Source: Pontibacter beigongshangensis (GTDB taxonomy: Bacteria > Bacteroidota > Bacteroidia > Cytophagales > Hymenobacteraceae). From it: 64,000 bases of DNA. The notes below the pieces were generated by a model that did no database searches, was not told where the DNA came from, and saw nothing but the letters and a program-made list of their open reading frames with translations. Where the stretch lies: contig NZ_VFSD01000010.1 of the NCBI RefSeq assembly GCF_014332515.1, forward strand, positions 111,619 to 175,618, written 5' to 3'. Positions 16,554 through 24,449 of this stretch are shown here, in pieces; positions within the stretch are counted from its first letter, which is position 1; every line of letters starts with the position of its first letter. A program made the position numbers and the translations under genes.

Positions 16554-16708
16554 TCCCTTGCCTCCCCGGTCCTTCATTCGTCCGAAATTAGTTGCAGGTA
16601 CTTAGTACTTCTTCAATTTGATGTTTAGAAAGTTTTAAGGCTTGCAAAGCTGCCAGAAAGCCTGTCTGTCATCATTTCTAATTTTGAATCTGGAAGAGCA
16701 TCGTGCCG

Positions 16709-16755
16709 GCAGCAGCCACTAATGTTGGCGGATAGCCGTTTTTATTCAAATAATT
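16709..16755 (+). repeat. Dispersed repeat, degenerate copy R8
   Basis: GGCAGCAGCC head, no clear CTCCGGAG core, then GCCGTTTTTATTCAAATAATTTG. Only the head and tail support membership. Confidence 0.4.
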
Positions 16756-17262
16756 TGCGATTACCAGCGCCCCGGTCAGATGTAAGGTCTTGTCGGGGCG
16801 CTGCTGTTTCAGCCATTCCTGGAGTCCTCCGCTTTACCGACTCCTCCCACATAAGCAGGCATTTGTAATTTTCCTGCAATTGTTGCTGCACTTTGTTGCA
16901 TAGAGCCACATTACTCGTTAATAGTCCAGCCCTTAGTCTTTTCTGTTTCGGCAATCTTGATTCAAGCCTGCCCTATGAGCCATTGGCAAATTAATAAAAA
17001 CATCTGGATTGAACTGATTGCGAGAAAAAACTGCAATCGGATGCTGCATGGTAAAGTTAAAATTGAGCTCCGAAAGCTGGGAAAGCAGGTGTCTTGCCAG
17101 AGCCATCGCGTAAATTCTTCCTGGAAGAGCGAAGCATCCATATAATAGCCATTTCGTTATTGTTTAAACACTGTCTATGAAACTTTCTGAGACAGGCAGT
17201 TGAGGAATTGTCCTTATCAGATCATAGTAAAAGCGGAAGAGTAGCGTTGTTGAAAAAAAATA

Positions 17263-17278
17263 TTGCAATCGGTTGCAA
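17263..17278. promoter_or_regulatory. LacI-family operator before susC
   Basis: TTGCAATCGGTTGCAA, a near-palindrome with the central CG typical of LacI-family sites. The same 16 bases occur at 40455-40470 just upstream of the LacI gene in this window, which makes that regulator the likely binder. Confidence 0.7.
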
Positions 17279-17312
17279 TTCTAAAAATTTATCTCCAAGT
17301 TTATGTCGGATT

Positions 17313-17330
17313 ACAAACAAATGTTTGTTT
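17313..17330. promoter_or_regulatory. ACAAACA palindrome before susC
   Basis: ACAAACAAATGTTTGTTT. The 16 bases at 17315-17330 are identical, on the opposite strand, to 39369-39384 before GH67, and similar to the perfect palindrome at 10951. Binder unknown. Confidence 0.5.
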
Positions 17331-17570
17331 AAGTCGGAGCTTATGCAGAGAAACTACTTACCTACTTTATTCGTGGCTGATCTTCAAAGCCCTTCCAAGG
17401 CAGCTCAGGTTGCGGGGAGCCCGGCAGGTGGCAGGCAGTGGGTAAAGCAGAAGCAGCCAACCATCAACACACAGGGGCCTGTGTGGGGCAGCTATAGATG
17501 CCTTTTTAAGATCACTAACAAACCACAGAGTTATATTCCGACAGGTAAAAAATTACGCATTTCATTAAAA

Positions 17571-17586
17571 TTGCCAACGTTGGCAT
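17571..17586. promoter_or_regulatory. TGCCAACGTTGGCA palindrome before susC
   Basis: A perfect 14-bp palindrome about 200 bp before the susC start, with a relative TTGCCAACCTTGGCGC at 58442-58457 upstream of the giant lyase. It may be an operator or part of the susC promoter region. Confidence 0.45.
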
Positions 17587-17780
17587 AACACTCAGGTCCT
17601 ATTATTTGATGTTTCACTATAACAGAAAAGACCATTTTACAGCAGGGGCAGGTGCATTTCTTTATGAAAACCCGAATGAACCTCCCGCAGTTTATCGACC
17701 TCCACAGCAGAATATCTCTCACGGGTATATGCTTTCTATTCTCACTATTTAACGGTTAAACCTCAAAACAATACATATCT

Positions 17781-20700
17781 ATGAAATGTGATTTTACACA
17801 ACAAAACAGAATCATGACGCTGCCTCTGGGAAGTCAGAAAAGCGTGCTGCTGGCAGCTTTGCTCCTGGCTTTTCTGATGGTTAGCCTGCCCTCCTTTGCG
17901 CAGACAGGAGGCTTTGCAGTATCCGGCCGGGTTACGGACGAAGCTGGCGCTGGTTTGCCCGGCGTGACGGTGCTGCTGAAAGGAACATCCACTGCCGCGC
18001 CAACAGATATCAACGGAAATTATTCGCTAACGCTCCCCAACGGAACAGGGACGCTGGTGTTCTCATTTGTTGGCTTTGTAACCCAGGAGGTGCCCGTTAA
18101 TAACAGATCAACCCTGAATGTGAATCTGAGTTCTGACTCCAGGGCCCTGGATGAGGTAGTGGTTATTGGCTACGGTGTGCAGCGGCAGGAAGCCGTGACA
18201 GGTTCAGTGGCTTCTATAGGCGGAACGGAGTTAAACCAGGTGCCCTCAGCAAATATTTCCCAGGCCCTGCAAGGACGCATGCCAGGTGTTGAATTTTCGC
18301 AGTCTTCTTCTCAGCCGGGTGCCACCTCCCAGATACGTATCCGGGGTACACGCTCTTTGACCGCTACAAACGATCCGCTGGTAGTGTTGGACGGTATTCC
18401 TTTTCCAGGGTCTATTGGCGATATCAATCCAATTGACATCCAGAGCATTGACATCTTAAAGGATGCCTCTGCAACTGCTATTTATGGTTCCCGTGGTGCC
18501 AACGGTGTGATATTAGTTACAACTAAATCAGGTAAAGCAGGGCAAAAGCCACAGATATCTTTTAACAGCTTTATTGGCGCAAAAACAGTGTTCTCCAAAT
18601 ATCCGATGATGAACGGCGAAGAATTTTTAGCGCTGCGTCAGGCTGCGGGGCAGTTTGCCGGTCAGCTTGGAGAGGATGAGGCCGAAGGCGTAAATACCGA
18701 CTGGCAGGACATGCTTTTCAAGACAGGAGTAATCACCAGTCAGGATATAAATGTTTCGGGCGGAACCGAGAAAGGCCGCTACAGTTTCAGTGGCGGTTAC
18801 TTTAAAGACCAAGGCGTAGTACCCACACAGCAATACACCCGTTACTCTATGCGAGGCAGCCTGGATCAGGGGGTAGGTAAGTATATCCGTTTAGGTTTTA
18901 CCACAAACAATAATTACAGCACTACGGAAGGTGGAAATATTGGCTTGTACAGCACCTTAAGTGCTTCCCCGATTGCAAATCCTTATAATCCTGACGGCTC
19001 CCTGAAAAGAACCGTAAGGCTGCCTCTGGATGAACAATGGGTATTTGAAAGAAACCGGATAGAAGACTTAAGCGATCGCTGGCTGAACCAAACCAGAGTG
19101 CTTGCCTCTTATAACAATGTCTTTGGTGAATTGGCGATTCCTGGTGTGGAAGGGCTGAAATACCGCACGAACCTGGGCTTAAACTACCGCCATAGCCAGA
19201 CAGGTACCTTTACTGGCGAGGGAATTAACGCTGTTACTCCCACAACTCCTTCAAGCGGCACACTCAGCAATTCTGTTACTGCGGACTGGACGATTGAAAA
19301 CATCCTTACCTATGACCGCACTTTTGCTCAGAAGCACAATATAAATATAGTTGGGTTATATTCAGCGTCTCAGACCCGGTTCAACCGTTCGCACATTCTG
19401 GGGCGAAATATTCCTTCAGATGCCTTTCAGTTTTATAACCTAGGATTGGCCACTGACGAAATTACCGTTGATCCCAACCAGCAGCAATACTGGCAAACAG
19501 GCTTAATGTCGTGGATGGGACGTGCCATGTACTCATATGATGACCGCTATATGATCAGTGCAACTGTGCGATCAGATGGTTCTTCTGTGCTGGCACCAGG
19601 TTATCAATGGAATACGTATCCTGCTGTTTCAGTAGGCTGGAACATTGCCCGGGAATCGTTTATGCAGGATGTCAGCCTTATAAATATGCTTAAGTTGCGT
19701 GTTGGCTATGGTCAGACTTCTAACCAGGCTGTAACTGCTTACTCTACTTTAGGACGCCTGGCTACAAGACCTTACAACTTTGGTCCTACTGACTACCAGA
19801 CAGCTCTATGGGTAAACCAGCTGCCTAACGACAAATTAGGGTGGGAGTTTTCTAAAACATGGAACTATGGCCTGGATTTCGCTATCTTAAACCACCGCTT
19901 GTCAGGTACAGTAGAGTATTATGTAACTAACACGGAAGATGTTTTGCTTGGCCTACCCCTGCCCAGAACATCAGGTGCGGAGAGCTTTACAACCAATATT
20001 GGCTCCACGCAGAACAAAGGTATCGAGCTTGCCCTTAACGGTGTCATCCTGGATGACCTTAACGGCTGGACGTGGGAAGCGGGTGTAAACATGTATTCCA
20101 ACCGCAACAAAATTGTGTCTTTAGCAGGCGAGCAGCAGAGGAACGAAGGCCAGTGGTGGTTTGTAGGCAGCCCAATCAACGTTATCTACGATTTTGAGAA
20201 AACAGGCCTGTGGCAAGAGGGAGATCCTCATCTTAACATCCTGGAGCCAGGTGGTAATATAGGCATGATAAAGGTACGCTATGCCGGCGACTATACTGCT
20301 GATGGCACACCAACAAGACCCATTGGGCCACAAGACCGCCAAATTCTGGACACAACTCCTAACTTCCAGGGCGGATTCAACACACGGGTTGCTTACAAAG
20401 GCTTCGACCTGACTGCAGTTGGAGCATTTCAGAATGGAGGCATCCTTATTAGCACGCTCTATGGTTCGTCAGGCTACCTGAACATGTTGAACGGACGACG
20501 CGGAAACATTAGTGTAGACTACTGGACACCAGAAAACACGGATGCCAAATATCCAAAACCAGGTGGCGCAACCAGCGGAGACAACCCCAGGTATGCCAGT
20601 ACTTTGAGTTATTTCGATGCGTCGTACCTGAAAATGCGCACCATTACGTTGGGTTATAATTTTACTCAGAACAACTGGATTAAAGAAGCAGGATTCAGTA

Positions 20701-20903
20701 ATCTGCGCCTCTATGTTACGGCACAAAATCCTTTTGTTTTATTCTCGCCATATAACAGAGAGTCTGGCATGGACCCTGAGACCAATTCCTATGCCGATCA
20801 AAATGTGGCTGTAGCGTCTGGTACTCCTCCTCGCTTTCTAACAATCGGCACAAACGCACCTGCAACACGCAGTTATTTGGTTGGTTTAAATGTTACTTTC
20901 TAA
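17781..20903 (+). CDS. SusC/RagA-type TonB-dependent outer-membrane transporter
   Basis: 1040 residues. Signal peptide (LLAALLLAFLMVSLPSFAQ, cleavage near residue 41), then a carboxypeptidase-regulatory-like domain (VSGRVTDEAGAGLPGVTV), the SusC hallmark LDEVVVIGYGVQRQE before the plug, plug motif IRIRGTRSLTATNDPLVVL, DASATAIYGSRGANGV, and a beta-barrel to the C-terminal VGLNVTF. It imports oligosaccharides with the SusD partner 10 bp downstream; the locus content suggests xylan-derived oligosaccharides. Start may also be ATG 17814, which would give a more ordinary signal peptide. Three palindromic candidate operators lie upstream. Confidence 0.95.
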   Translation: MKCDFTQQNRIMTLPLGSQKSVLLAALLLAFLMVSLPSFAQTGGFAVSGRVTDEAGAGLPGVTVLLKGTSTAAPTDINGNYSLTLPNGTGTLVFSFVGFVTQEVPVNNRSTLNVNLSSDSRALDEVVVIGYGVQRQEAVTGSVASIGGTELNQVPSANISQALQGRMPGVEFSQSSSQPGATSQIRIRGTRSLTATNDPLVVLDGIPFPGSIGDINPIDIQSIDILKDASATAIYGSRGANGVILVTTKSGKAGQKPQISFNSFIGAKTVFSKYPMMNGEEFLALRQAAGQFAGQLGEDEAEGVNTDWQDMLFKTGVITSQDINVSGGTEKGRYSFSGGYFKDQGVVPTQQYTRYSMRGSLDQGVGKYIRLGFTTNNNYSTTEGGNIGLYSTLSASPIANPYNPDGSLKRTVRLPLDEQWVFERNRIEDLSDRWLNQTRVLASYNNVFGELAIPGVEGLKYRTNLGLNYRHSQTGTFTGEGINAVTPTTPSSGTLSNSVTADWTIENILTYDRTFAQKHNINIVGLYSASQTRFNRSHILGRNIPSDAFQFYNLGLATDEITVDPNQQQYWQTGLMSWMGRAMYSYDDRYMISATVRSDGSSVLAPGYQWNTYPAVSVGWNIARESFMQDVSLINMLKLRVGYGQTSNQAVTAYSTLGRLATRPYNFGPTDYQTALWVNQLPNDKLGWEFSKTWNYGLDFAILNHRLSGTVEYYVTNTEDVLLGLPLPRTSGAESFTTNIGSTQNKGIELALNGVILDDLNGWTWEAGVNMYSNRNKIVSLAGEQQRNEGQWWFVGSPINVIYDFEKTGLWQEGDPHLNILEPGGNIGMIKVRYAGDYTADGTPTRPIGPQDRQILDTTPNFQGGFNTRVAYKGFDLTAVGAFQNGGILISTLYGSSGYLNMLNGRRGNISVDYWTPENTDAKYPKPGGATSGDNPRYASTLSYFDASYLKMRTITLGYNFTQNNWIKEAGFSNLRLYVTAQNPFVLFSPYNRESGMDPETNSYADQNVAVASGTPPRFLTIGTNAPATRSYLVGLNVTF

Positions 20904-20913
20904 AAAGATACTC

Positions 20914-22878
20914 ATGAAACGATATAAAATTAAGAAGATAATAAGCACGGCTGCCTTAACCCTGGCCTTAGTAGGGTGCAAAGATATCCTGGATGAACAA
21001 CCCCGCAGTATATATGACCCCAGCTTTTTCCAGACGGAGAGAGGGCTGGAGGGTGGCTTAACATCGATGTATGCGCACTTGCGCTGGATATATGGCGATG
21101 CCTACTACTATAACGCCACCCTTACAGGAACCGACGAGGTTACCTATGCCCAAAGCGCTGATGAGAACTTCCTGGTAATGGACTTATCCGGCAGAGGTGT
21201 CATTAACTCCAACAACAGCCGTGCCGACAGGTTATGGGAGAATGCATTCCCTAATATCAACACAGCCAGCGGCATTATCGAAAATGCTGCATCAGTTGGC
21301 ACTGTTTCGCCGGCACTAGTTGCTGAGGCAAGATTTTTCCGCGCCTTCGACTACTTTTTGCTGGTGCAGACGTTTGGTGGAGTGCCATTAGATCTAGGTT
21401 CAGGGGAGTTAAAGTTTAACAGAACACCCAATCGGAATTCTGTTCGTAACACAGTGCCAGAGGTATATACCAAAGCCATATTCCCTGATTTGATCAAAGC
21501 TGTAGAAGATCTGCCTACAACCGGACGAATGATTGGCGGAGCAACCCAAACATTAGCACGACTATATTTGGCAAAAGCCTACTTAACTTACGGGTGGTGG
21601 CTGGAGAATCCCAATAATATTCCTACTTACCCGGCTGCACAACGGGTCGACCCTGACGGCCATAATGCCCAGTGGTATTTCCAACAGGCTTATGATATAG
21701 CAGCTTCAGCCATAGATAATCCAGGCCCTTTCGGTTTGATGGAAACCTTTTACGATGTGAACCTGGCGCAAAACGATCGCAACAAAGAAATGCTGTTGTA
21801 TGCCGATCATACCGAGACAAACGAGTTGTATAACGGTGGCAGCCTTACCTTTGGCTCTGGCGGCGCGCCCGACAACTTTGCCGGCTGGATGATGACATGG
21901 AACTACACCAACATCAGAAGTTCAACTAGTGGAACAAGTTGGTCAAACCCTACTGTTTCTTCTGTTCAACGCGAAGCTGTGCAGGCTCTAGGACGTCCCT
22001 GGACCCGTATGGCACCCACGATTGGAGCCATTACAAATACGTTTGCAGACAAAACCAACGACTCCCGCTACGATGGCACCTTTACAACTGTTTATCGGGG
22101 AAACTGGCCGAAAGGCGGGGTTTCTAACCCTATGCTTTACAATGCCAACTTACTGCCAGTTCAACCAGGTGATGCCATTCTCACATTCCTGAACGAGGAA
22201 CCCGCTGGAACTATTACTTATCCTGAACCAGGTCAGGCAGGAAGAAGTAATGTGGGGGCAGGAGAACTTCCGGGAAGAGCCGACTTTGTAATTTCACCGC
22301 GAGGTATAAGCAGGATCGTGTATCCTGGTCTCTGGAAGTTGGGTCCGTACCGTACTGACAACGGCAGTGGTTTAGGACAGCCGAACGCTGGCAGTACCCG
22401 CCCCTTCCATATTGCTAAATTCTCAGAACTGTATTTTATAGCTGCTGAAGCTGCTGTAAAGGGAGCTACTCCGCAAGCTGGCAAGAGTGCCAGAGAATTG
22501 ATAAACGTTATCCGTGCACGCGCCGGTAAGTGGCGCTGGAACAACAATGGTAATGTTGCCAAAGTAGAGGACAACAGTGCAGCCATGGTGGCGGCAACAC
22601 CTGCCACTATAGATATTAACTATATTCTGGCAGAGCGCTCACGTGAGTATTTTGGCGAGGGCTACCGTTGGTATGATCTAGTACGTACTCAAAAGTGGAA
22701 TGAACTCGCTTCTACCTACGAAATTGGCGGTGTCAACTACGGGGATCATACACCTGTAACTGTTACACGTACCATAGAACCATATCATTATCTTCGCCCA
22801 ATTCCGCAAGCACAGCTGGATCGGATGGATGTAAGCCCGGATGTAAAAGCCGCTTATCAAAACCCAAATTATAATTAA
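20914..22878 (+). CDS. SusD/RagB-type starch-binding-like surface lipoprotein
   Basis: From ATG 20914 the protein has 654 residues, with lipoprotein signal MKRYKIKKIISTAALTLALV then GC; an earlier ATG at 20890 overlaps susC and gives a poorer signal. After Cys comes KDILDEQPRS, the usual SusD opening, and near the C-terminus RSREYFGEGYRWYDLVRT and HYLRPIPQAQLD, both characteristic. It is the substrate-capturing lid of the SusC transporter on the outer membrane. Its closest functional clue is the neighbourhood (uxuA, GH115, esterase, GH43), which implies (glucurono)xylan fragments. A very long perfect hairpin follows about 125 bp after the stop. Confidence 0.95.
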   Translation: MKRYKIKKIISTAALTLALVGCKDILDEQPRSIYDPSFFQTERGLEGGLTSMYAHLRWIYGDAYYYNATLTGTDEVTYAQSADENFLVMDLSGRGVINSNNSRADRLWENAFPNINTASGIIENAASVGTVSPALVAEARFFRAFDYFLLVQTFGGVPLDLGSGELKFNRTPNRNSVRNTVPEVYTKAIFPDLIKAVEDLPTTGRMIGGATQTLARLYLAKAYLTYGWWLENPNNIPTYPAAQRVDPDGHNAQWYFQQAYDIAASAIDNPGPFGLMETFYDVNLAQNDRNKEMLLYADHTETNELYNGGSLTFGSGGAPDNFAGWMMTWNYTNIRSSTSGTSWSNPTVSSVQREAVQALGRPWTRMAPTIGAITNTFADKTNDSRYDGTFTTVYRGNWPKGGVSNPMLYNANLLPVQPGDAILTFLNEEPAGTITYPEPGQAGRSNVGAGELPGRADFVISPRGISRIVYPGLWKLGPYRTDNGSGLGQPNAGSTRPFHIAKFSELYFIAAEAAVKGATPQAGKSARELINVIRARAGKWRWNNNGNVAKVEDNSAAMVAATPATIDINYILAERSREYFGEGYRWYDLVRTQKWNELASTYEIGGVNYGDHTPVTVTRTIEPYHYLRPIPQAQLDRMDVSPDVKAAYQNPNYN

Positions 22879-23002
22879 TATGCTTTTCATTTGGAGAAGC
22901 TTGGTGGGGCAGCCGGAACTACCAAGCCTGCTTTAAAGCAGAATTAAATATGAATAGGGGCGAATGCTCTAAACATACTTTAATTCTATATTAGCTGAAT
23001 TT

Positions 23003-23077
23003 GTTATTGTAATAAAGAGTTCGATGAAAGGGCTGCTCCTTGGGCAGCCCTTTCATCGAACTCTTTATTACAATAAC
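23003..23077 (+). terminator. Long perfect hairpin after susCD
   Basis: Arms of 34 perfect bases (23003-23036 and 23044-23077) and a 7-base loop (TCCTTGG). The inner part AAAGGGCTGC/GCAGCCCTTT is GC-rich and the outer part AT-rich. It probably ends the susCD transcript, although no T-run follows; the outer arm may serve as one. Confidence 0.65.
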
Positions 23078-23091
23078 CTTGAAAAGGTTAT
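23073..23091. promoter_or_regulatory. Palindrome before uxuA
   Basis: ATAACCTTGAAAAGGTTAT: 8-base arms around GAA, 31 bp before the uxuA start and overlapping the foot of the long hairpin. Possible operator for uxuA. Confidence 0.35.
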
Positions 23092-23121
23092 CAACTACTT
23101 TCATTTAACACTTATACGAAA

Positions 23122-24291
23122 ATGCCATTACTACAAAGCTGGCGCTGGTACGGCCCCAACGACCCGGTAACACTCCAGGACATAAAACAAGCAGGTGCCT
23201 CCGGCATTGTAAGCGCCTTGCACCACATGCCGCACGGCGAAATCTGGCCGCTGGAGCAGATTCAGGAACGAAAGCGAATCATAGAAGAAGCCGGCTTTAC
23301 CTGGGCCGTGGTGGAGAGCGTGCCGGTGCATGAGGCCATCAAAACCCGCAGCGCCGACTGTGGGCATTACCTCGAAAATTACCGCCAGACACTTCGCAAC
23401 CTGGCAGCCTGCGGTATAACCACTGTATGTTACAACTTTATGCCCGTGCTCGACTGGACCCGCACGAACCTGGCTTATGTGCTGGAAAACGGAGCCAAAG
23501 CGCTTTATTTTGATTGGACGGATCTGGCTGTTTTTGACCTGTTCATACTTAAAAGGGCAGCGGCAGCGCAGGATTATGCCGAAGCTGTGGTGGCCGAAGC
23601 AAATAAGAGGGCAGAAACCTACCCAGCGTCCTATCTGAAGCAGTTGGAAGACATCATTCTGATGGGCGTTCCGACCGAAGGCAGCATTACGCTGGAGCAA
23701 CTGACCGCAAGCATCGGCATTTACAAAGAAATCGGGCACGAAGGGCTGCGCGAAAACCTGGCCTACTTCCTGGAGTCTATCATGGACGTGTGCGAGGAAA
23801 CAGACATCAACATGACCATTCACCCGGACGATCCGCCTTACCCTATCTTGGGCTTACCCCGCATTGCCAGCAACAAGGCCGATCTGCTGGATATTATTAA
23901 CCGGGTAGACAGAGCGCCAAATGGTATCTGCTTCTGCACTGGTTCCCTGGGGGCTGGCCGCCATAACAATGCGGTGGAGATCTTGAAGGCTGTCGGGCAT
24001 CGCGTTTATTTTGCGCACCTGCGCAACGTGCTCAAAGATGAGCAAGGCAACTTTTTTGAATCTGATCACCTGGCTGGTGATGTGGACATGTACGGGGTGA
24101 TGCGGGAACTGGTCGCGATAAACCGCAAGCGTGAGCAGCCCATTCCATTCCGCCCCGACCATGGGCACCAGATGCTCGACGACCTGCACAAAGTTACCAA
24201 CCCCGGCTATTCGGCTATAGGCCGCCTGCGTGGGCTGGCCGAGCTCAGAGGCCTGGAGATGGGGGTGGAGCGGTCGGTTTTCGCTGTCTGA
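23122..24291 (+). CDS. uxuA: Mannonate dehydratase UxuA
   Basis: 389 residues, the normal UxuA length. The N-terminal segment LLQSWRWYGPNDPVTL, the GIVSALHHMPHGEIWP motif, VVESVPVHEAIK, and near the end RPDHGHQMLDD are family signatures; conserved histidines and HPDDPP include metal ligands. UxuA dehydrates D-mannonate to 2-keto-3-deoxygluconate in glucuronate degradation. Its place between susCD and the alpha-glucuronidase gene links it to glucuronate released from xylan. Uronate isomerase, KDG kinase and KDPG aldolase are not in the window. Repeat R9 begins with the stop codon's last base. Confidence 0.95.
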   Translation: MPLLQSWRWYGPNDPVTLQDIKQAGASGIVSALHHMPHGEIWPLEQIQERKRIIEEAGFTWAVVESVPVHEAIKTRSADCGHYLENYRQTLRNLAACGITTVCYNFMPVLDWTRTNLAYVLENGAKALYFDWTDLAVFDLFILKRAAAAQDYAEAVVAEANKRAETYPASYLKQLEDIILMGVPTEGSITLEQLTASIGIYKEIGHEGLRENLAYFLESIMDVCEETDINMTIHPDDPPYPILGLPRIASNKADLLDIINRVDRAPNGICFCTGSLGAGRHNNAVEILKAVGHRVYFAHLRNVLKDEQGNFFESDHLAGDVDMYGVMRELVAINRKREQPIPFRPDHGHQMLDDLHKVTNPGYSAIGRLRGLAELRGLEMGVERSVFAV

Positions 24292-24354
24292 GCAGCAGCA
24301 GCATCAGCAGCAGGTGTAAAGTCCTCCGGAGGAGTCTTTTTATTTAAATAATTG
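24291..24354 (+). repeat. Dispersed CTCCGGAG repeat, copy R9
   Basis: Long CAG-rich head, GTCCTCCGGAGGAGTC core, T-run, then ATTTAAATAATTGG. It starts at the very end of uxuA, in sense orientation, within the 158-bp spacer to GH115. Confidence 0.75.
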
Positions 24355-24449
24355 GGGAAATAGAACAAATTTCACGGATGTAGTGCGCATGTAGCCAGTC
24401 ATATTCGGACGCACGACACTTTGTTAGATTTCCATAAAACCACACACGA

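Larger units (their letters stand above)
16470..17780. other. Regulatory spacer upstream of susC, 1.3 kb
   Basis: A long non-coding stretch with repeats R7 and R8, a 21-base motif shared with 8269 (at 16673), a partial LacI-type box (17032-17045), a full LacI-type box (17263-17278), an ACAAACA palindrome (17313-17330) and the palindrome TGCCAACGTTGGCA (17572-17585). The open frame at 17208-17588 runs straight through these sites and has no protein-like features, so it is not called. Confidence 0.7.

Noticed and set aside
17208..17588. 126-codon open frame before susC
   Set aside because: It runs through three palindromic sites, has no recognisable domain or signal, and its composition is like the non-coding spacer.
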